Source: Lacrimispora saccharolytica (GTDB taxonomy: Bacteria; Bacillota; Clostridia; Lachnospirales; Lachnospiraceae). Taken from it: a stretch of DNA of 64,000 bases. Numbering within the stretch: the stretch's first letter is position 1; the number at the start of each line of letters is the position of its first letter. This document shows, piece by piece, positions 52,822-61,792 of this stretch. The DNA lies in assembly GCA_016899975.1 (NCBI GenBank), contig JACJJN010000009.1:46365-110364 (forward strand), in the 5' to 3' direction. A program made the translations under genes and the position numbers. The notes beneath the pieces are model-generated. The model was given only the letters and a program-made list of their open reading frames with translations, had not been told where the DNA came from and searched no databases.

Positions 52822-53582
52822 TGAGAAAAGAAAATCATACTTTGCAGGCGGGCAGCGAAAGCTGCCCGTCTGTGAATCAGGGAGAAAAACAGCAGGCGAT
52901 GAAGCGCCTGGGAGAATTATACGATGTGGTGCAGGCGCTGCGCGGGGAAAACGGCTGTTCCTGGGACCGGGCGCAGACGCACACTTCACTGAAGCCCTTT
53001 CTGATCGAGGAAGCTTATGAGACCGTGGATGCGGTCACCATACAGGAAAACGGCGGCGGAACCGCGGAACTGCAGGAGGAACTGGGAGATCTGCTGTTTC
53101 AGGTGATGCTGCACAGTGAGATCGGGCGTCAGGAAGGCACGTTCACGCTGGCGGATGTTGCCGGCGGGATCAGCCGCAAGATGGTCCACCGCCATCCTCA
53201 TGTGTTTCCGGACGACGGAGGCAGGAAGGAAAAGCGGGACTGGGATGCGCTGAAACGGGAAGAGAAGCCGGCGGAGACACCGCAGGAGGAAATGGACCGG
53301 ATTCCTCATTGTTTTCCGGCGCTGCTGCGGACCCAGAAGGTGCAGAAAAAGCTGGAGAAATACGACGGAACCGGCGCGGACCGGGAAATATCCTGTCAAA
53401 GAGTACAGGAATTGCTGCGCGAAGTGATGGAAGCCGCTGACGACCGGAAAGCCGCCAAATCCGGAGGAGAACTGCTCTATGAGATCTGCAATCTGCTGCG
53501 CCTGTCGGGAGTGAACGGGGAGCAGGCTTTGAAGGATACGCTGGAAGCAAGGCTGGATGACAGGAGGAAGCAGTCCGGCTGA
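52821..53582 (+). CDS. mazG: Nucleoside triphosphate pyrophosphohydrolase MazG
   Basis: A 253-residue MazG that hydrolyses NTPs to NMP and diphosphate. The N-terminal domain contains LRGENGCSWDRAQTHTSL, FLIEEAYETVDAV, EELGDLLFQVMLHSEI and KMVHRHPHVF, with the EExxD-type magnesium residues (EEAYE, EELGD). The C-terminal domain is shortened and less conserved. It begins at the ATG that overlaps the pgm stop. No MazE/MazF genes are near. Confidence 0.92.
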   Translation: MRKENHTLQAGSESCPSVNQGEKQQAMKRLGELYDVVQALRGENGCSWDRAQTHTSLKPFLIEEAYETVDAVTIQENGGGTAELQEELGDLLFQVMLHSEIGRQEGTFTLADVAGGISRKMVHRHPHVFPDDGGRKEKRDWDALKREEKPAETPQEEMDRIPHCFPALLRTQKVQKKLEKYDGTGADREISCQRVQELLREVMEAADDRKAAKSGGELLYEICNLLRLSGVNGEQALKDTLEARLDDRRKQSG

Positions 53583-53703
53583 TCCTGGATTTTTGTTTCA
53601 TACCGCACGAAAACACTTCGTGGGACAGAGGCAGTAAATGCACAGAACTGGCTGAACTGTTACGGAAAATCTAACAAAAATGTCTCGTAAATGTGTATTT
53701 TTC

Positions 53704-53732
53704 TTGACAAACAGATGCGTTAGGTATATAAA
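53704..53732 (+). promoter_or_regulatory. Promoter of the HU gene
   Basis: A perfect TTGACA and TATAAA are separated by 17 bases. The HU start lies about 230 bases further, leaving a long untranslated leader; the stretch between holds no gene I can support and reads AT-rich. Confidence 0.6.
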
Positions 53733-53964
53733 TATGGAGAGAGTTATTCTTAACGTATTTACGGTGTCTGCAAGTATAAGTGCAGTCCGAATGTTAATAC
53801 TAGTGACATCCGATGGAAACAGTAAGATTTTTCAAGCGGATGGGACTGGTTTTGAGATCGGCCGTATGGTCCGGAAAAAATCGTGGTCCGTGATTTTGCC
53901 AGGAAGAAGAAACCGGCGGCTGGAAAACAATCGTAAGAAAGAAAACACAGGAGGAATTATACTC

Positions 53965-54237
53965 ATGAACAAAACAGAATTAGTTGCAGCTATGGCTGAA
54001 CAGACCAATTTATCCAAGAAGGATGTAGAGGCAGCATTAAAGGCATTTATCGATGTTGTAGCTGAAGAATTAAAGAAAGGTGAGAAAGTTCAGCTGGTAG
54101 GCTTTGGTACCTTCGAAGTTTCCGAGAGAGCAGCTAGAGAAGGAAGAAATCCGCAGACTGGCGAGACCATGCAGATCAAAGCTTCCAAGACTCCGAAATT
54201 CAAAGCAGGAAAAGCTTTAAAGGATATGATGAACTAA
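53965..54237 (+). CDS. hup: HU family DNA-binding protein
   Basis: A 90-residue histone-like protein. [40 protein letters not shown] and [16 protein letters not shown] are textbook HU. It bends and packs DNA as a dimer. AGGAGGAATTATACTC precedes ATG 53965; the longer frame upstream is leader sequence. In Firmicutes HU stands just before rqcP (yabO) and the yabPQ-divIC-spoIIE cluster, as here. Confidence 0.97.
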   Translation: MNKTELVAAMAEQTNLSKKDVEAALKAFIDVVAEELKKGEKVQLVGFGTFEVSERAAREGRNPQTGETMQIKASKTPKFKAGKALKDMMN

Positions 54238-54247
54238 TGAAAGATTT

Positions 54248-54487
54248 ATGAGATTAGATAAATTTTTAAAGGTTTCCAGGCTGATCAAGCGCCGCACGGT
54301 AGCCAATGAGGCATGCGACGCAGGACGTGTTCTGATCAACGACCGTCCGGCGAAGGCGTCGGCACAGGTAAAGGCCGGTGATGTTCTGGAAATCCAGTTC
54401 GGCAGCAAGGCTGTCAAGGTGGAAGTCCTGAATGTACAGGAGACCGTAAAAAAAGAAGAAGCACAGGAACTGTACCGTTACCTGTAG
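54248..54487 (+). CDS. rqcP: S4-domain RNA-binding protein RqcP
   Basis: A 79-residue S4-domain protein. MRLDKFLKVSRLIKRRTVA and ACDAGRVLINDRPAKASAQV are the S4 core. RqcP (YabO) acts with RqcH in alanine tailing at stalled large ribosomal subunits. It starts 10 bases after HU. A hairpin with a T run follows, and then yabP. Confidence 0.93.
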   Translation: MRLDKFLKVSRLIKRRTVANEACDAGRVLINDRPAKASAQVKAGDVLEIQFGSKAVKVEVLNVQETVKKEEAQELYRYL

Positions 54488-54495
54488 TATAAAAG

Positions 54496-54547
54496 AAAAA
54501 GCCCTTTCATATAATGGAACACAGACCATTATAGGGAGGGCTTTTTT
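54496..54547 (+). terminator. Terminator-like hairpin carrying the yabP ribosome site
   Basis: AAAAAGCCCT pairs with AGGGCTTTTT and an inner ATAATGG with CCATTAT. The GGGAGGG for yabP lies in the right arm and ATG follows the T run by 2 bases. The layout copies that in front of cwlD. Confidence 0.75.
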
Positions 54548-54549
54548 GT

Positions 54550-54831
54550 ATGGAACCGGGAACCGCAAGATCACATGAGCTGAAGTTTCAGGACCGGGCG
54601 CAGGGGAAGATGACGGGGATTTCCGATGTATATAGTTTTGACGACCATGAGATCCTGCTGGCGACAACGGCAGGCATGCTGACCATCCGCGGAAAGGGGC
54701 TGCATGTGAGCCGGCTCTGTCTGGAGGAGGGGGAGGTCGATGTAGAAGGGCAGATCGACAGTCTGATCTATTCCGACTCGGGAAGAAAAAATCAGAAGGA
54801 CAAGGCGCTTCTGGCGCGGCTGTTCCGCTGA
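54550..54831 (+). CDS. yabP: Sporulation protein YabP
   Basis: A 93-residue YabP, needed for spore cortex formation with YabQ; biochemical activity is unknown. ISDVYSFDDHEILLATTAGMLTI-like core (residues 24-46) and RGKGLHVSRLCLEEGEVDVEG are typical. The ribosome site GGGAGGG is 9 bases upstream but inside a terminator hairpin. yabQ follows after 1 base, so both are made together. Confidence 0.92.
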   Translation: MEPGTARSHELKFQDRAQGKMTGISDVYSFDDHEILLATTAGMLTIRGKGLHVSRLCLEEGEVDVEGQIDSLIYSDSGRKNQKDKALLARLFR

Positions 54832-54832
54832 A

Positions 54833-55360
54833 ATGAGCCAGTATATGAGCCATGAGCTGACCGCGTTTGCCCGGGCGTTTTTTCATGGCGCGGTGCTTGT
54901 GTGGGTCTATGACTGTCTGACCATCTGGCGGCTGGCGAGAAAGAGCGGGCGGGTGGCGGTGGATCTTCGGGATCTGCTGTTCTGGATTTTTGCGGCTCTT
55001 TACAGTTTCCGGTACTTCTATACGGTCAGCAGCGGAAGCCTGAGGGCGTATCTTTTTGCGGGAATGTTCCTGGGCGCTTTGGCATGGAAGTACTCTCTGA
55101 GCCCGATTTATGTCAGGTTTGGTACAAAAGTGCTGAAAATCATCGGGAGAATCCTGAATATTCCACGAAAAGCACTGAAAAACCTGAGAAAAAGGTTGAA
55201 ATTTAAACTGGAGAAATGTAGAATAAGACTATATCGTCCTTTGCATCCTGAAATTCGAAGGAAAGGAAAAGAAAAAAGGACAGAACGAACGGTAAAAAGA
55301 AGCAGAAGAACGAGGCAGAAGAGCAAAGCAGGGGTTCCGGAGGGGAAAAAGTATGAGTAA
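54833..55360 (+). CDS. yabQ: Spore cortex biosynthesis protein YabQ
   Basis: A 175-residue membrane protein with about four helices in the first 95 residues (AFARAFFHGAVLVWVYDCL, LLFWIFAALYSFRYFY) and a strongly basic C-terminal tail. YabQ is a mother-cell membrane protein for cortex formation. The start ATG overlaps the yabP end closely. The basic tail (RKGKEKRTERTVKRSRR) is longer than usual. divIC-like gene overlaps its 3' end by 8 bases. Confidence 0.88.
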   Translation: MSQYMSHELTAFARAFFHGAVLVWVYDCLTIWRLARKSGRVAVDLRDLLFWIFAALYSFRYFYTVSSGSLRAYLFAGMFLGALAWKYSLSPIYVRFGTKVLKIIGRILNIPRKALKNLRKRLKFKLEKCRIRLYRPLHPEIRRKGKEKRTERTVKRSRRTRQKSKAGVPEGKKYE

Positions 55361-55673
55361 TAAGAAAAAAAGCTCCCGTAAGAGAGCAAGGAGAATGCGC
55401 GGCCGGGAAAAGAGAGCGCTGCTCGTGATGGGATTGATCGTAGGTTCCGTGGGGATCACGCTGACGGTGCGGGGCAATGCGCTGAACCAGCAGATCCGGC
55501 AGAACAGTCTGAAAGAAAGCGCGCTGGAGCAGCAGCTGGAGGATGAAACCAAGAGAACGGAAGAGATCCAGGAGCTGGAGCAGTATATGCAGAGCGATGA
55601 GTACATAGAAAAGATTGCCAGGGAAAAACTGGGACTGCTGAAGGAAAATGAGATCCTGTTCCGGGAACAATAG
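55353..55673 (+). CDS. DivIC/FtsB-like septum formation protein
   Basis: A 106-residue bitopic protein: basic cytoplasmic end (KKKSSRKRARRMRGREKRA), one membrane helix (about 24-42) and an outside coiled coil ending IEKIAREKLGLLKENEILF, the FtsB/DivIC signature. It works in the division complex with FtsL and DivIB. It overlaps yabQ by 8 bases and is followed by spoIIE; this order matches Bacillus (yabQ-divIC-yabR-spoIIE) with yabR missing. Confidence 0.9.
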   Translation: MSNKKKSSRKRARRMRGREKRALLVMGLIVGSVGITLTVRGNALNQQIRQNSLKESALEQQLEDETKRTEEIQELEQYMQSDEYIEKIAREKLGLLKENEILFREQ

Positions 55674-55736
55674 TTTTTTGGCATGACGGTGCGGCGGACG
55701 GAACGGCTGTCCGGGGACAGACTCGTTCGGGGATTT

Positions 55737-55802
55737 TGACGAAAAGTTTTTCCGGCGCCTGTCCTGCTTTCGACATAGTTTTATAGAGAAAACGGTTATA
55801 AT
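55737..55802 (+). promoter_or_regulatory. spoIIE promoter with two Spo0A boxes
   Basis: TGACGAA (55737-55743, plus) and TTCGACA (55769-55775, the reverse of TGTCGAA) both match the Spo0A box TGNCGAA. A perfect TATAAT is at 55797-55802. In Bacillus spoIIE is a Spo0A-activated sigma-A gene, so this arrangement fits. Confidence 0.7.
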
Positions 55803-55842
55803 ACTCCCTTGAGAAAGAATGTGGGAAAGGGGAGTTGTTGAA

Positions 55843-57327
55843 ATGCCGGAATGGGTAGTTGCCATGTTCATGATCGGCCTGGTGCTGGTTGTCAGGGACA
55901 TGGCAAAAACTGTTTTTGAGGCCAGAAGGAGCAGGCGGGAAGTGGCGGTCTACGACAACCATCCGCAGAAAGTGCGGATGGAACGGTATGCGGATTCGTT
56001 CCAGTCTCTGGCGGACACTTTTTACCGTATGCCGCGCAAAAGAGAACATCTGACCAGGGATCAGGTGGAGCAGATCCTGGATGGTCAGAGAGAAAAACTG
56101 TGTGAACGATGCCCGAAGGCTTCCTGGTGCTGGGAACAGTACTACCATCTGACGACGCAGCAGTGTATGGAGATTCTGGAAGCCTTCGCCTCAGGTGACG
56201 AACAGCAGCAGGATCTGGCAAAAAGCGACTGGATTTCCCACTGTCTGAGCGGGGCGCGTTTTCTGGAACTGCTGTACACGGAATACGCGAAAGTCCGGCA
56301 GAACATGATCTGGAACAACAAGCTGATCGAAAACCGGCTGGCGGTGGCGGAGCAGCTGAATGAGGTGGCGAGGATCATGAACAGCACCGCCCAGGACATT
56401 TACAGCCTGAACAGTGTGCCGGAGGAATTGGAAGAAAAAGTGAAAAAGAAGCTTCGCAGGAACGGAGTCATTGTCCAGAAAATGTGGCTGCAGGAAAAGC
56501 CCCAGGAGCATCTGCAGATCTATATGACTATGCGGGCAAAAAAGGGATGCCAGATGACCCTGCACCGGATCGCTGAACTTCTGTCGGAACTGTGTGACGC
56601 CAGAATGGTGGCGGTGCGGGACGGCGCCGCAGTGCTGAATCAGGAATTGCAGACGGTTTTGTTTATGGAAGACACAGGCTTCCAGGTGCTGCACGGATCG
56701 GCGCGGGTGACGAAGGATGATGAGAGCATCTCCGGAGATAATTATGGCTGTATCTATGAGGACGGGCGCTTCATCCTCTGTCTTTCCGACGGCATGGGTT
56801 CCGGCCTTGACGCCAATCGGGAGAGTGAGACGGTCGTGGAGTTGTTTGAACAGTTTCTGCGCTCCGGATTTTCCAGGGAGACAGCGGCGAGGATGATCAA
56901 TTCCGCGCTGGTGCTCCAGCGGGGCGACGGAATGTTTTCTACCGTGGACCTCTGTTCCATTGACCTTTACAGCGGAGTGTGCAGTTTTCTGAAAGCGGGC
57001 GCCGCGGCGACCTTTATCCGGCGGGATACCTGGGTGGAAAGCATTGTCTCCACCAGTCTGGCGGCGGGACTCATGCAGCAGATGGATTTCGATACGGCTT
57101 CCAGGAAACTGTACGACGGAGACTACCTGATTATGGTGACCGACGGTGTGTTGGACGCGCTGGAATTCGGGCGGGAGGAAGAAGTGATGAAAGAACTGAT
57201 CCTGGAAATCTCCGCCCAGGAGCCAAAGGAATTTGCCAGGGAGCTGCTGGAGCATGTCCTGCGTCTCGGCGGTTATCGCGCGAAAGACGACATGACGGTG
57301 CTGGCGGCGCGCATCTGGAGAAAATAG
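55843..57327 (+). CDS. spoIIE: Stage II sporulation protein E (short form)
   Basis: A 494-residue SpoIIE, the PP2C phosphatase that frees sigma-F in the forespore. The C-terminal phosphatase has SGDNYGCIYEDGRF, LCLSDGMGSGLDAN and MVTDGVLDALEFG with the metal-binding aspartates; a regulatory and helical part precedes it (LCERCPKASWCWEQ has four cysteines). Bacillus SpoIIE has about ten N-terminal membrane helices and 827 residues; here only one weak helix (about residues 2-20) remains. ATG 55843 follows AAAGGGGAG; a longer start lacks a site. Spo0A boxes stand upstream. Confidence 0.93.
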   Translation: MPEWVVAMFMIGLVLVVRDMAKTVFEARRSRREVAVYDNHPQKVRMERYADSFQSLADTFYRMPRKREHLTRDQVEQILDGQREKLCERCPKASWCWEQYYHLTTQQCMEILEAFASGDEQQQDLAKSDWISHCLSGARFLELLYTEYAKVRQNMIWNNKLIENRLAVAEQLNEVARIMNSTAQDIYSLNSVPEELEEKVKKKLRRNGVIVQKMWLQEKPQEHLQIYMTMRAKKGCQMTLHRIAELLSELCDARMVAVRDGAAVLNQELQTVLFMEDTGFQVLHGSARVTKDDESISGDNYGCIYEDGRFILCLSDGMGSGLDANRESETVVELFEQFLRSGFSRETAARMINSALVLQRGDGMFSTVDLCSIDLYSGVCSFLKAGAAATFIRRDTWVESIVSTSLAAGLMQQMDFDTASRKLYDGDYLIMVTDGVLDALEFGREEEVMKELILEISAQEPKEFARELLEHVLRLGGYRAKDDMTVLAARIWRK

Positions 57328-57337
57328 AAAGTGATCG

Positions 57338-57472
57338 GGTAACAGTTCAGCCTTGCTGAACCGTTACCTGCAAAATCCATTTAAAATCGCCTTCGGCGAT
57401 GGGATTTTGCACTCCTGAATCACGTTCTTACGGTCTGCACAGCATGTGCGCAGACCTGGGCTGAACGGTTAC
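57338..57472. repeat. Intergenic repeat copy, A-hairpin-B-A
   Basis: Module A GGTAACAGTTCAGCC/TGCTGAACCGTTACC, then a hairpin GCAAAATCC/GGGATTTTGC with inner ATCGCC/GGCGAT, module B GGTCTGCACA...TGTGCGCAGACC, then half of module A GCTGAACGGTTAC. It fills the gap between spoIIE and tilS. Confidence 0.7.
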
Positions 57473-57537
57473 GTGATCGGTTACATAGGAAAACGGTTAT
57501 AATAGAAAAGTAAGATTACAAAGGAGGAGGTTGACCG

Positions 57538-58983
57538 GTGGTAATTGACAGGGTAGCGGAATTTATCCGGCAGTATCAGATGATCGCGCTGGGCGACGTG
57601 GTTCTGACAGGATTTTCCGGGGGAGCGGATTCGGTGCTGCTTCTGGAACTTTTGCGGGAACTGGCGAAGAAGGGCGGATTTCAGGTACAGGCGGTGCACG
57701 TGCACCATAATCTCCGGGGAGAGGAGGCGGACCGGGATGCCGCATTTGCGGAAGCCTTCTGCGCAGAGCGGGAGATTCCGTTCTTTCTGTATTCCTGCCC
57801 GGTAGAAGAGGTTGCGCGGAAAGAACATCTGAGCCTGGAGGAAGCAGGACGGCTGGAGCGAAGGAGGGTCTTCCGGGAGTGCATGGAGGCGCATGGAGGA
57901 ACAAAAGTAGCTCTGGCGCATCACCGGAACGATCTGGCGGAGACGATGATCCATCATCTGGCGAGAGGTACCTCCCTTGCCGGTCTTGCGTCCCTGCGAC
58001 CGGTGCGTGGGAATTTTATCCGCCCGCTGCTTTGCCTGGAACGGACGGAGATTGAAAAGGAACTGGAGCGCCGCAAAATTGCGTGGTGTGACGACAGCAC
58101 CAATGGAGCGGATGACTATACGAGAAACGGGATTCGCCATCATGTGATCCCTTATCTGGAGCAGCAGGTCAACGAACGTACTGTGGCGCATATGGCGGAG
58201 ACTTCGCTGGATTTTCTGGAGGCGGAAGAGTATTTCTGCGATGAAGCTGAGAAGCTGTTCCGGAACTGCTGTGTCCGCAGAGAAGACGGGCTGGAACTGC
58301 AGGAATGTCTGTCAAAGGAAGCAAAGATCCTCCAGCGGTATGTGGTGCGGGATTGTCTGGAGCGGCTTGCCGGGCAGAGAAAGGATCTCGGGCGGGAGCA
58401 TCTGGAAAGTGTTCTGGATCTCTTTGAAAAGCAGGTGGGGAAACGAGTCTGCCTGCCTTACGGACTGGAGGCGGTCCGCAGTTATGACGGGGTCGTGCTC
58501 CGCAGTTATGACGGAAAACGGGCAGACGGAGACAGGAAGGAGAAAAATCCCTATGGTATCGAAATTGCCGGGGAAGGGGTTTATGACTGGAAGGAGTTTC
58601 AGATCAGGGCGTCATTTCCGGAAACGGAGTCTTTGGAATCCGGGCAGACCGGACAATGGCGGGAAGCGAATTTTAAAAGAATTTCGGAAAAGAAGTATAC
58701 GAAATGCTTTAATTATGCTAAAATAAGAAATGGTCTTGTGCTTCGTACACGAAGAAGCGGCGACTTCCTCACAGTCCGGGCGGATGGAAGCAGGAAAAAG
58801 CTGAAGGATTATATGATCGACGCGAAAATACCGAGAGAGCAGAGAGATTCCATCCTGCTGGCAGCAGACGGACAGGAAATCGTCTGGGTCGTCGGATACC
58901 GGATCAGTGAACGGTACCGGGTGAGAGAAGATGCAGAAAAGATTATACAGTTAGAAGTATCAGGAGGATATACAAATGAGTGA
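57538..58983 (+). CDS. tilS: tRNA(Ile)-lysidine synthase
   Basis: A 481-residue TilS that turns C34 of tRNA-Ile(CAU) into lysidine so that AUA is read. The PP-loop ATPase motif is SGGADS at residues 27-32, with VHVHHNLRG and ALAHHRNDLAETMIH following; a C-terminal domain starts near GLVLRTRRSGDFLTV. GTG start with AGGAGG 10 bases upstream. A TATAAT lies at 57498-57503 in the same 15-base context (AAAACGGTTATAATA) as in front of spoIIE. It overlaps hpt by 8 bases. Confidence 0.94.
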   Translation: MVIDRVAEFIRQYQMIALGDVVLTGFSGGADSVLLLELLRELAKKGGFQVQAVHVHHNLRGEEADRDAAFAEAFCAEREIPFFLYSCPVEEVARKEHLSLEEAGRLERRRVFRECMEAHGGTKVALAHHRNDLAETMIHHLARGTSLAGLASLRPVRGNFIRPLLCLERTEIEKELERRKIAWCDDSTNGADDYTRNGIRHHVIPYLEQQVNERTVAHMAETSLDFLEAEEYFCDEAEKLFRNCCVRREDGLELQECLSKEAKILQRYVVRDCLERLAGQRKDLGREHLESVLDLFEKQVGKRVCLPYGLEAVRSYDGVVLRSYDGKRADGDRKEKNPYGIEIAGEGVYDWKEFQIRASFPETESLESGQTGQWREANFKRISEKKYTKCFNYAKIRNGLVLRTRRSGDFLTVRADGSRKKLKDYMIDAKIPREQRDSILLAADGQEIVWVVGYRISERYRVREDAEKIIQLEVSGGYTNE

Positions 58984-59503
58984 AAAAATTCGTGTTCTGC
59001 TCAGTGAAGAGGAAGTAGACAGACGGATTCAGGAAATCGGAGAACAGATCAACAAAGATTACGCCGGGAAGGAAGTACACCTGATCTGTGTCCTGAAGGG
59101 CGGCGTGTTCTTTATGTGTGAACTGGCGAAGAGGATCAATGTTCCGGTAAGCCTTGATTTTATGTCAGTATCCAGCTACGGGGATGACACCAAGTCCAGC
59201 GGGGTTGTAAAGATCGTCAAAGATCTGGACCAGCCGCTGGAGGGAAAGGATGTCATCATCGTTGAGGATATTATCGACTCCGGACGGACACTCTACTATC
59301 TGATGGATATCCTGAAAAAGCGCAATCCAAATTCCCTGCGTCTCTGCACGCTTCTGGACAAGCCGGAACGCCGTGTCAAGGATGTGAAGGTGGATTATAC
59401 CTGCTTCAACATCCCGGATGAGTTCGTAGTAGGCTACGGGCTGGATTATGCGCAGAAGTACAGGAACCTTCCGTTTATTGGAGTGGTAGAGTTCGAAGAA
59501 TAA
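58976..59503 (+). CDS. hpt: Hypoxanthine phosphoribosyltransferase
   Basis: A 175-residue purine salvage enzyme. The PRPP motif is [14 protein letters not shown], and [17 protein letters not shown] and [17 protein letters not shown] are typical. In many bacteria it lies between tilS and ftsH, as here, and in some the TilS-HPRT pair activates ftsH. Its ATG overlaps the tilS end; AGGAGGATATACA gives a strong site. Confidence 0.96.
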   Translation: MSEKIRVLLSEEEVDRRIQEIGEQINKDYAGKEVHLICVLKGGVFFMCELAKRINVPVSLDFMSVSSYGDDTKSSGVVKIVKDLDQPLEGKDVIIVEDIIDSGRTLYYLMDILKKRNPNSLRLCTLLDKPERRVKDVKVDYTCFNIPDEFVVGYGLDYAQKYRNLPFIGVVEFEE

Positions 59504-59546
59504 AAAGGTTGGATTACTAAAAAATAATACAGGAGAGAGAAGAAAA

Positions 59547-61409
59547 TTGAATAAACAGCGTAATGGAACCGGGTTCTACTTTGTCCCGGTCATCTTAGTC
59601 GTGCTGCTGCTGTTTTATATGCTGAATTCCATGGAACGGGGAAGTTCGCTGAGTTACCAGGCGTTCCGGGACATGCTGGACAGCGGCGAGGTAGTGTCGG
59701 CGCGGATTTACCAGAACCAGGAAGTTCCCAGCGGTCAGGTGACCCTGGAAGATCAGGGCGGCAATACCAGTTACGTGAATGTGACGGATGTCAATGAAAC
59801 CATGGAACTGCTGGAACAGGAGGACATCAATTATACGGTACAGCCTATGGAAGAGGAAAATATTTTTATCCGGTACGTGATGCCTCCTCTGCTGACGGGG
59901 CTTGTACTGCTGCTGGGAATCATGGTGATGACCAGAACGATGGCAGGCGCCAGCGGCGGCGGAAACAACAAGATGATGAATTTCGGAAAGAGCAACGCGC
60001 GGCTTTCCACAGAGAATGATAAGAAAGTCCTGTTCCGGGATGTGGCAGGCCTGGAAGAAGAGAAGGAAGACCTGGTGGAAGTGGTGGACTTCCTGAAAGC
60101 GCCGGAGAAATATACCCGTGTGGGAGCAAGGATTCCAAAAGGCGTCCTGCTGGTAGGTCCTCCGGGAACCGGTAAGACCCTGCTTGCCAAAGCGGTGGCG
60201 GGAGAGGCAGGAGTGCCGTTTTTCAGTATTTCCGGTTCTGACTTTGTAGAGATGTTTGTAGGTGTCGGTGCATCCCGTGTCCGTGATCTGTTTGCGGAAG
60301 GAAAGGCGCACGCGCCGTGTATTATTTTCATCGATGAGATTGACGCCGTGGCACGCCGCAGAGGTACCGGTATGGGCGGCGGACACGATGAGAGAGAACA
60401 GACCCTGAACCAGCTTCTGGTAGAGATGGATGGTTTTGGCGTCAATGAAGGAATCATTGTGATGGCTGCAACCAACCGTGTGGATATCCTGGATCCTGCG
60501 ATCCTCCGCCCGGGACGTTTCGACCGCCGCGTCGTGGTCGGACCTCCGGACGTAAAGGGAAGAGAGGAAATCCTGTACGTCCATGCCAAGAACAAACCGC
60601 TGGGTGAGGATGTGGATCTGAAACAGATTGCCCAGACGACGGCGGGATTTACCGGAGCACAGCTGGAGAACCTGCTCAATGAGGCGGCGATCATCTCCGC
60701 CAAAGAGGGAAGAAATTATGTGATGCAGAAGGATATCCGTCAGGCATTCATCAAAGTCGGTATTGGCACTGAGAAGAAGAGCCGCGTGATTTCCGAAAAA
60801 GAAAAACGTATCACAGCGTACCATGAAGCCGGACACGCAATTCTGTTTCATGTACTGCCGGAGATGGAAGCGGTTTACACGATCTCCATCATACCGACAG
60901 GTCCTGGGGCGGCAGGATACACGATGCCGCAGCCGGAAAATGACGAGATGTTCAACACCAGAGGAAAGATGCTCCAGTATATCACTGTCTGCCTGGGCGG
61001 ACGCGTTGCGGAAGAGCTGATCTTCGACGATATCACTACCGGAGCTTCCCAGGACATCAAACAGGCGACCTCCACAGCGAGAGCGATGGTGACACAGTAC
61101 GGAATGTCAGAGCGGCTGGGTCTGGTGGCGTACAACGACGACAGTGACGAGGTCTTCATCGGACGTGACTGGGGACATACGAAGAGCTACAGTGAGAGTA
61201 TTGCGGCTTCCATCGATGAGGAAGTCAGAAAGATTATAGAACAGTGCCACGACAGAGCGAAAAAGCTCATAGAGGAACATTCCTATGTTCTTCACACCTG
61301 TGCGGCGCGTCTGTTGGAAAAAGAGAAGCTGACTCGTGCCGAATTTGAGGAAATCTTTGATGAGGAAGCGGCAGGCGCAAAACTTCCGGATCAGCAGACA
61401 GAGGCATGA
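59547..61409 (+). CDS. ftsH: ATP-dependent zinc metalloprotease FtsH
   Basis: A 620-residue membrane AAA protease. Two membrane helices (about 10-28 and 112-131) bracket a short outside domain; Walker A is GPPGTGKT at 204-211, Walker [11 protein letters not shown], second region of homology [19 protein letters not shown], and the zinc motif HEAGH at 426-430. It degrades misfolded membrane proteins and is needed for sporulation in Bacillus. TTG 59547 follows AGGAGAGAGAAG. It ends the tilS-hpt-ftsH unit. Confidence 0.97.
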   Translation: MNKQRNGTGFYFVPVILVVLLLFYMLNSMERGSSLSYQAFRDMLDSGEVVSARIYQNQEVPSGQVTLEDQGGNTSYVNVTDVNETMELLEQEDINYTVQPMEEENIFIRYVMPPLLTGLVLLLGIMVMTRTMAGASGGGNNKMMNFGKSNARLSTENDKKVLFRDVAGLEEEKEDLVEVVDFLKAPEKYTRVGARIPKGVLLVGPPGTGKTLLAKAVAGEAGVPFFSISGSDFVEMFVGVGASRVRDLFAEGKAHAPCIIFIDEIDAVARRRGTGMGGGHDEREQTLNQLLVEMDGFGVNEGIIVMAATNRVDILDPAILRPGRFDRRVVVGPPDVKGREEILYVHAKNKPLGEDVDLKQIAQTTAGFTGAQLENLLNEAAIISAKEGRNYVMQKDIRQAFIKVGIGTEKKSRVISEKEKRITAYHEAGHAILFHVLPEMEAVYTISIIPTGPGAAGYTMPQPENDEMFNTRGKMLQYITVCLGGRVAEELIFDDITTGASQDIKQATSTARAMVTQYGMSERLGLVAYNDDSDEVFIGRDWGHTKSYSESIAASIDEEVRKIIEQCHDRAKKLIEEHSYVLHTCAARLLEKEKLTRAEFEEIFDEEAAGAKLPDQQTEA

Positions 61410-61471
61410 CAGAAAGGTGAAAAATGGAAAATCCAACAGCGGATTTCTCAAAATCACTGGCGGATCCTACA

Positions 61472-61497
61472 AAACAGCCCGGGAAACCGGGCTGTTT
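61472..61497 (+). terminator. Terminator after ftsH
   Basis: AAACAGCCCGG and CCGGGCTGTTT form an 11-bp stem with a GAAA loop. The following T run is short. Confidence 0.7.
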
Positions 61498-61611
61498 GTG
61501 CAAAATGAGATTAAAAATCAAATAGAAAGAGAAAAACTGCCGTTAATTTGGACAGAAAAGGTTTGAAAAAAAATTGCTATTTGTGCACACTTTTTGCCGT
61601 CTCTATGGTAC

Positions 61612-61713
61612 TATAATTACTGTAAAAACCCCCCAATACATTATATAGTTTTTGCTACACCCCATAAGAAGAAATACCTTCTCCAAAAAAGCCAGCTACC
61701 CGCTGGCTTTTTT
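61612..61713 (+). ncRNA. Candidate C-rich small RNA upstream of GH13
   Basis: A TATAAT at 61612-61617 is followed about 8 bases later by a stretch of roughly 90 bases with two single-stranded C-rich words (ACCCCCCAA and CACCCCAT), a small hairpin AGAAG/CTTCT and an intrinsic terminator AAAAAAGCCAG/CTGGCTTTTTT (61685-61713). This is the build of RsaE/RoxS-like Firmicute small RNAs that pair with ribosome sites. The GH13 gene has its own promoter after the terminator. Confidence 0.45.
61685..61713 (+). terminator. Terminator of the candidate small RNA
   Basis: AAAAAAGCCAG pairs with CTGGCTTTTTT around CTACCCG, with a T run. It lies before the GH13 promoter. Confidence 0.85.
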
Positions 61714-61728
61714 ACTGCCAAAAAAATG

Positions 61729-61757
61729 TTGTAACACTACCTGGAAAGGGGTATAAT
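61729..61757 (+). promoter_or_regulatory. Promoter of the GH13 gene
   Basis: TTGTAA and a perfect TATAAT are separated by 17 bases, 35 bases before the gene. Confidence 0.7.
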
Positions 61758-61792
61758 TATACTAACTACAAAGATTGTGAGGCTTACAGCAT

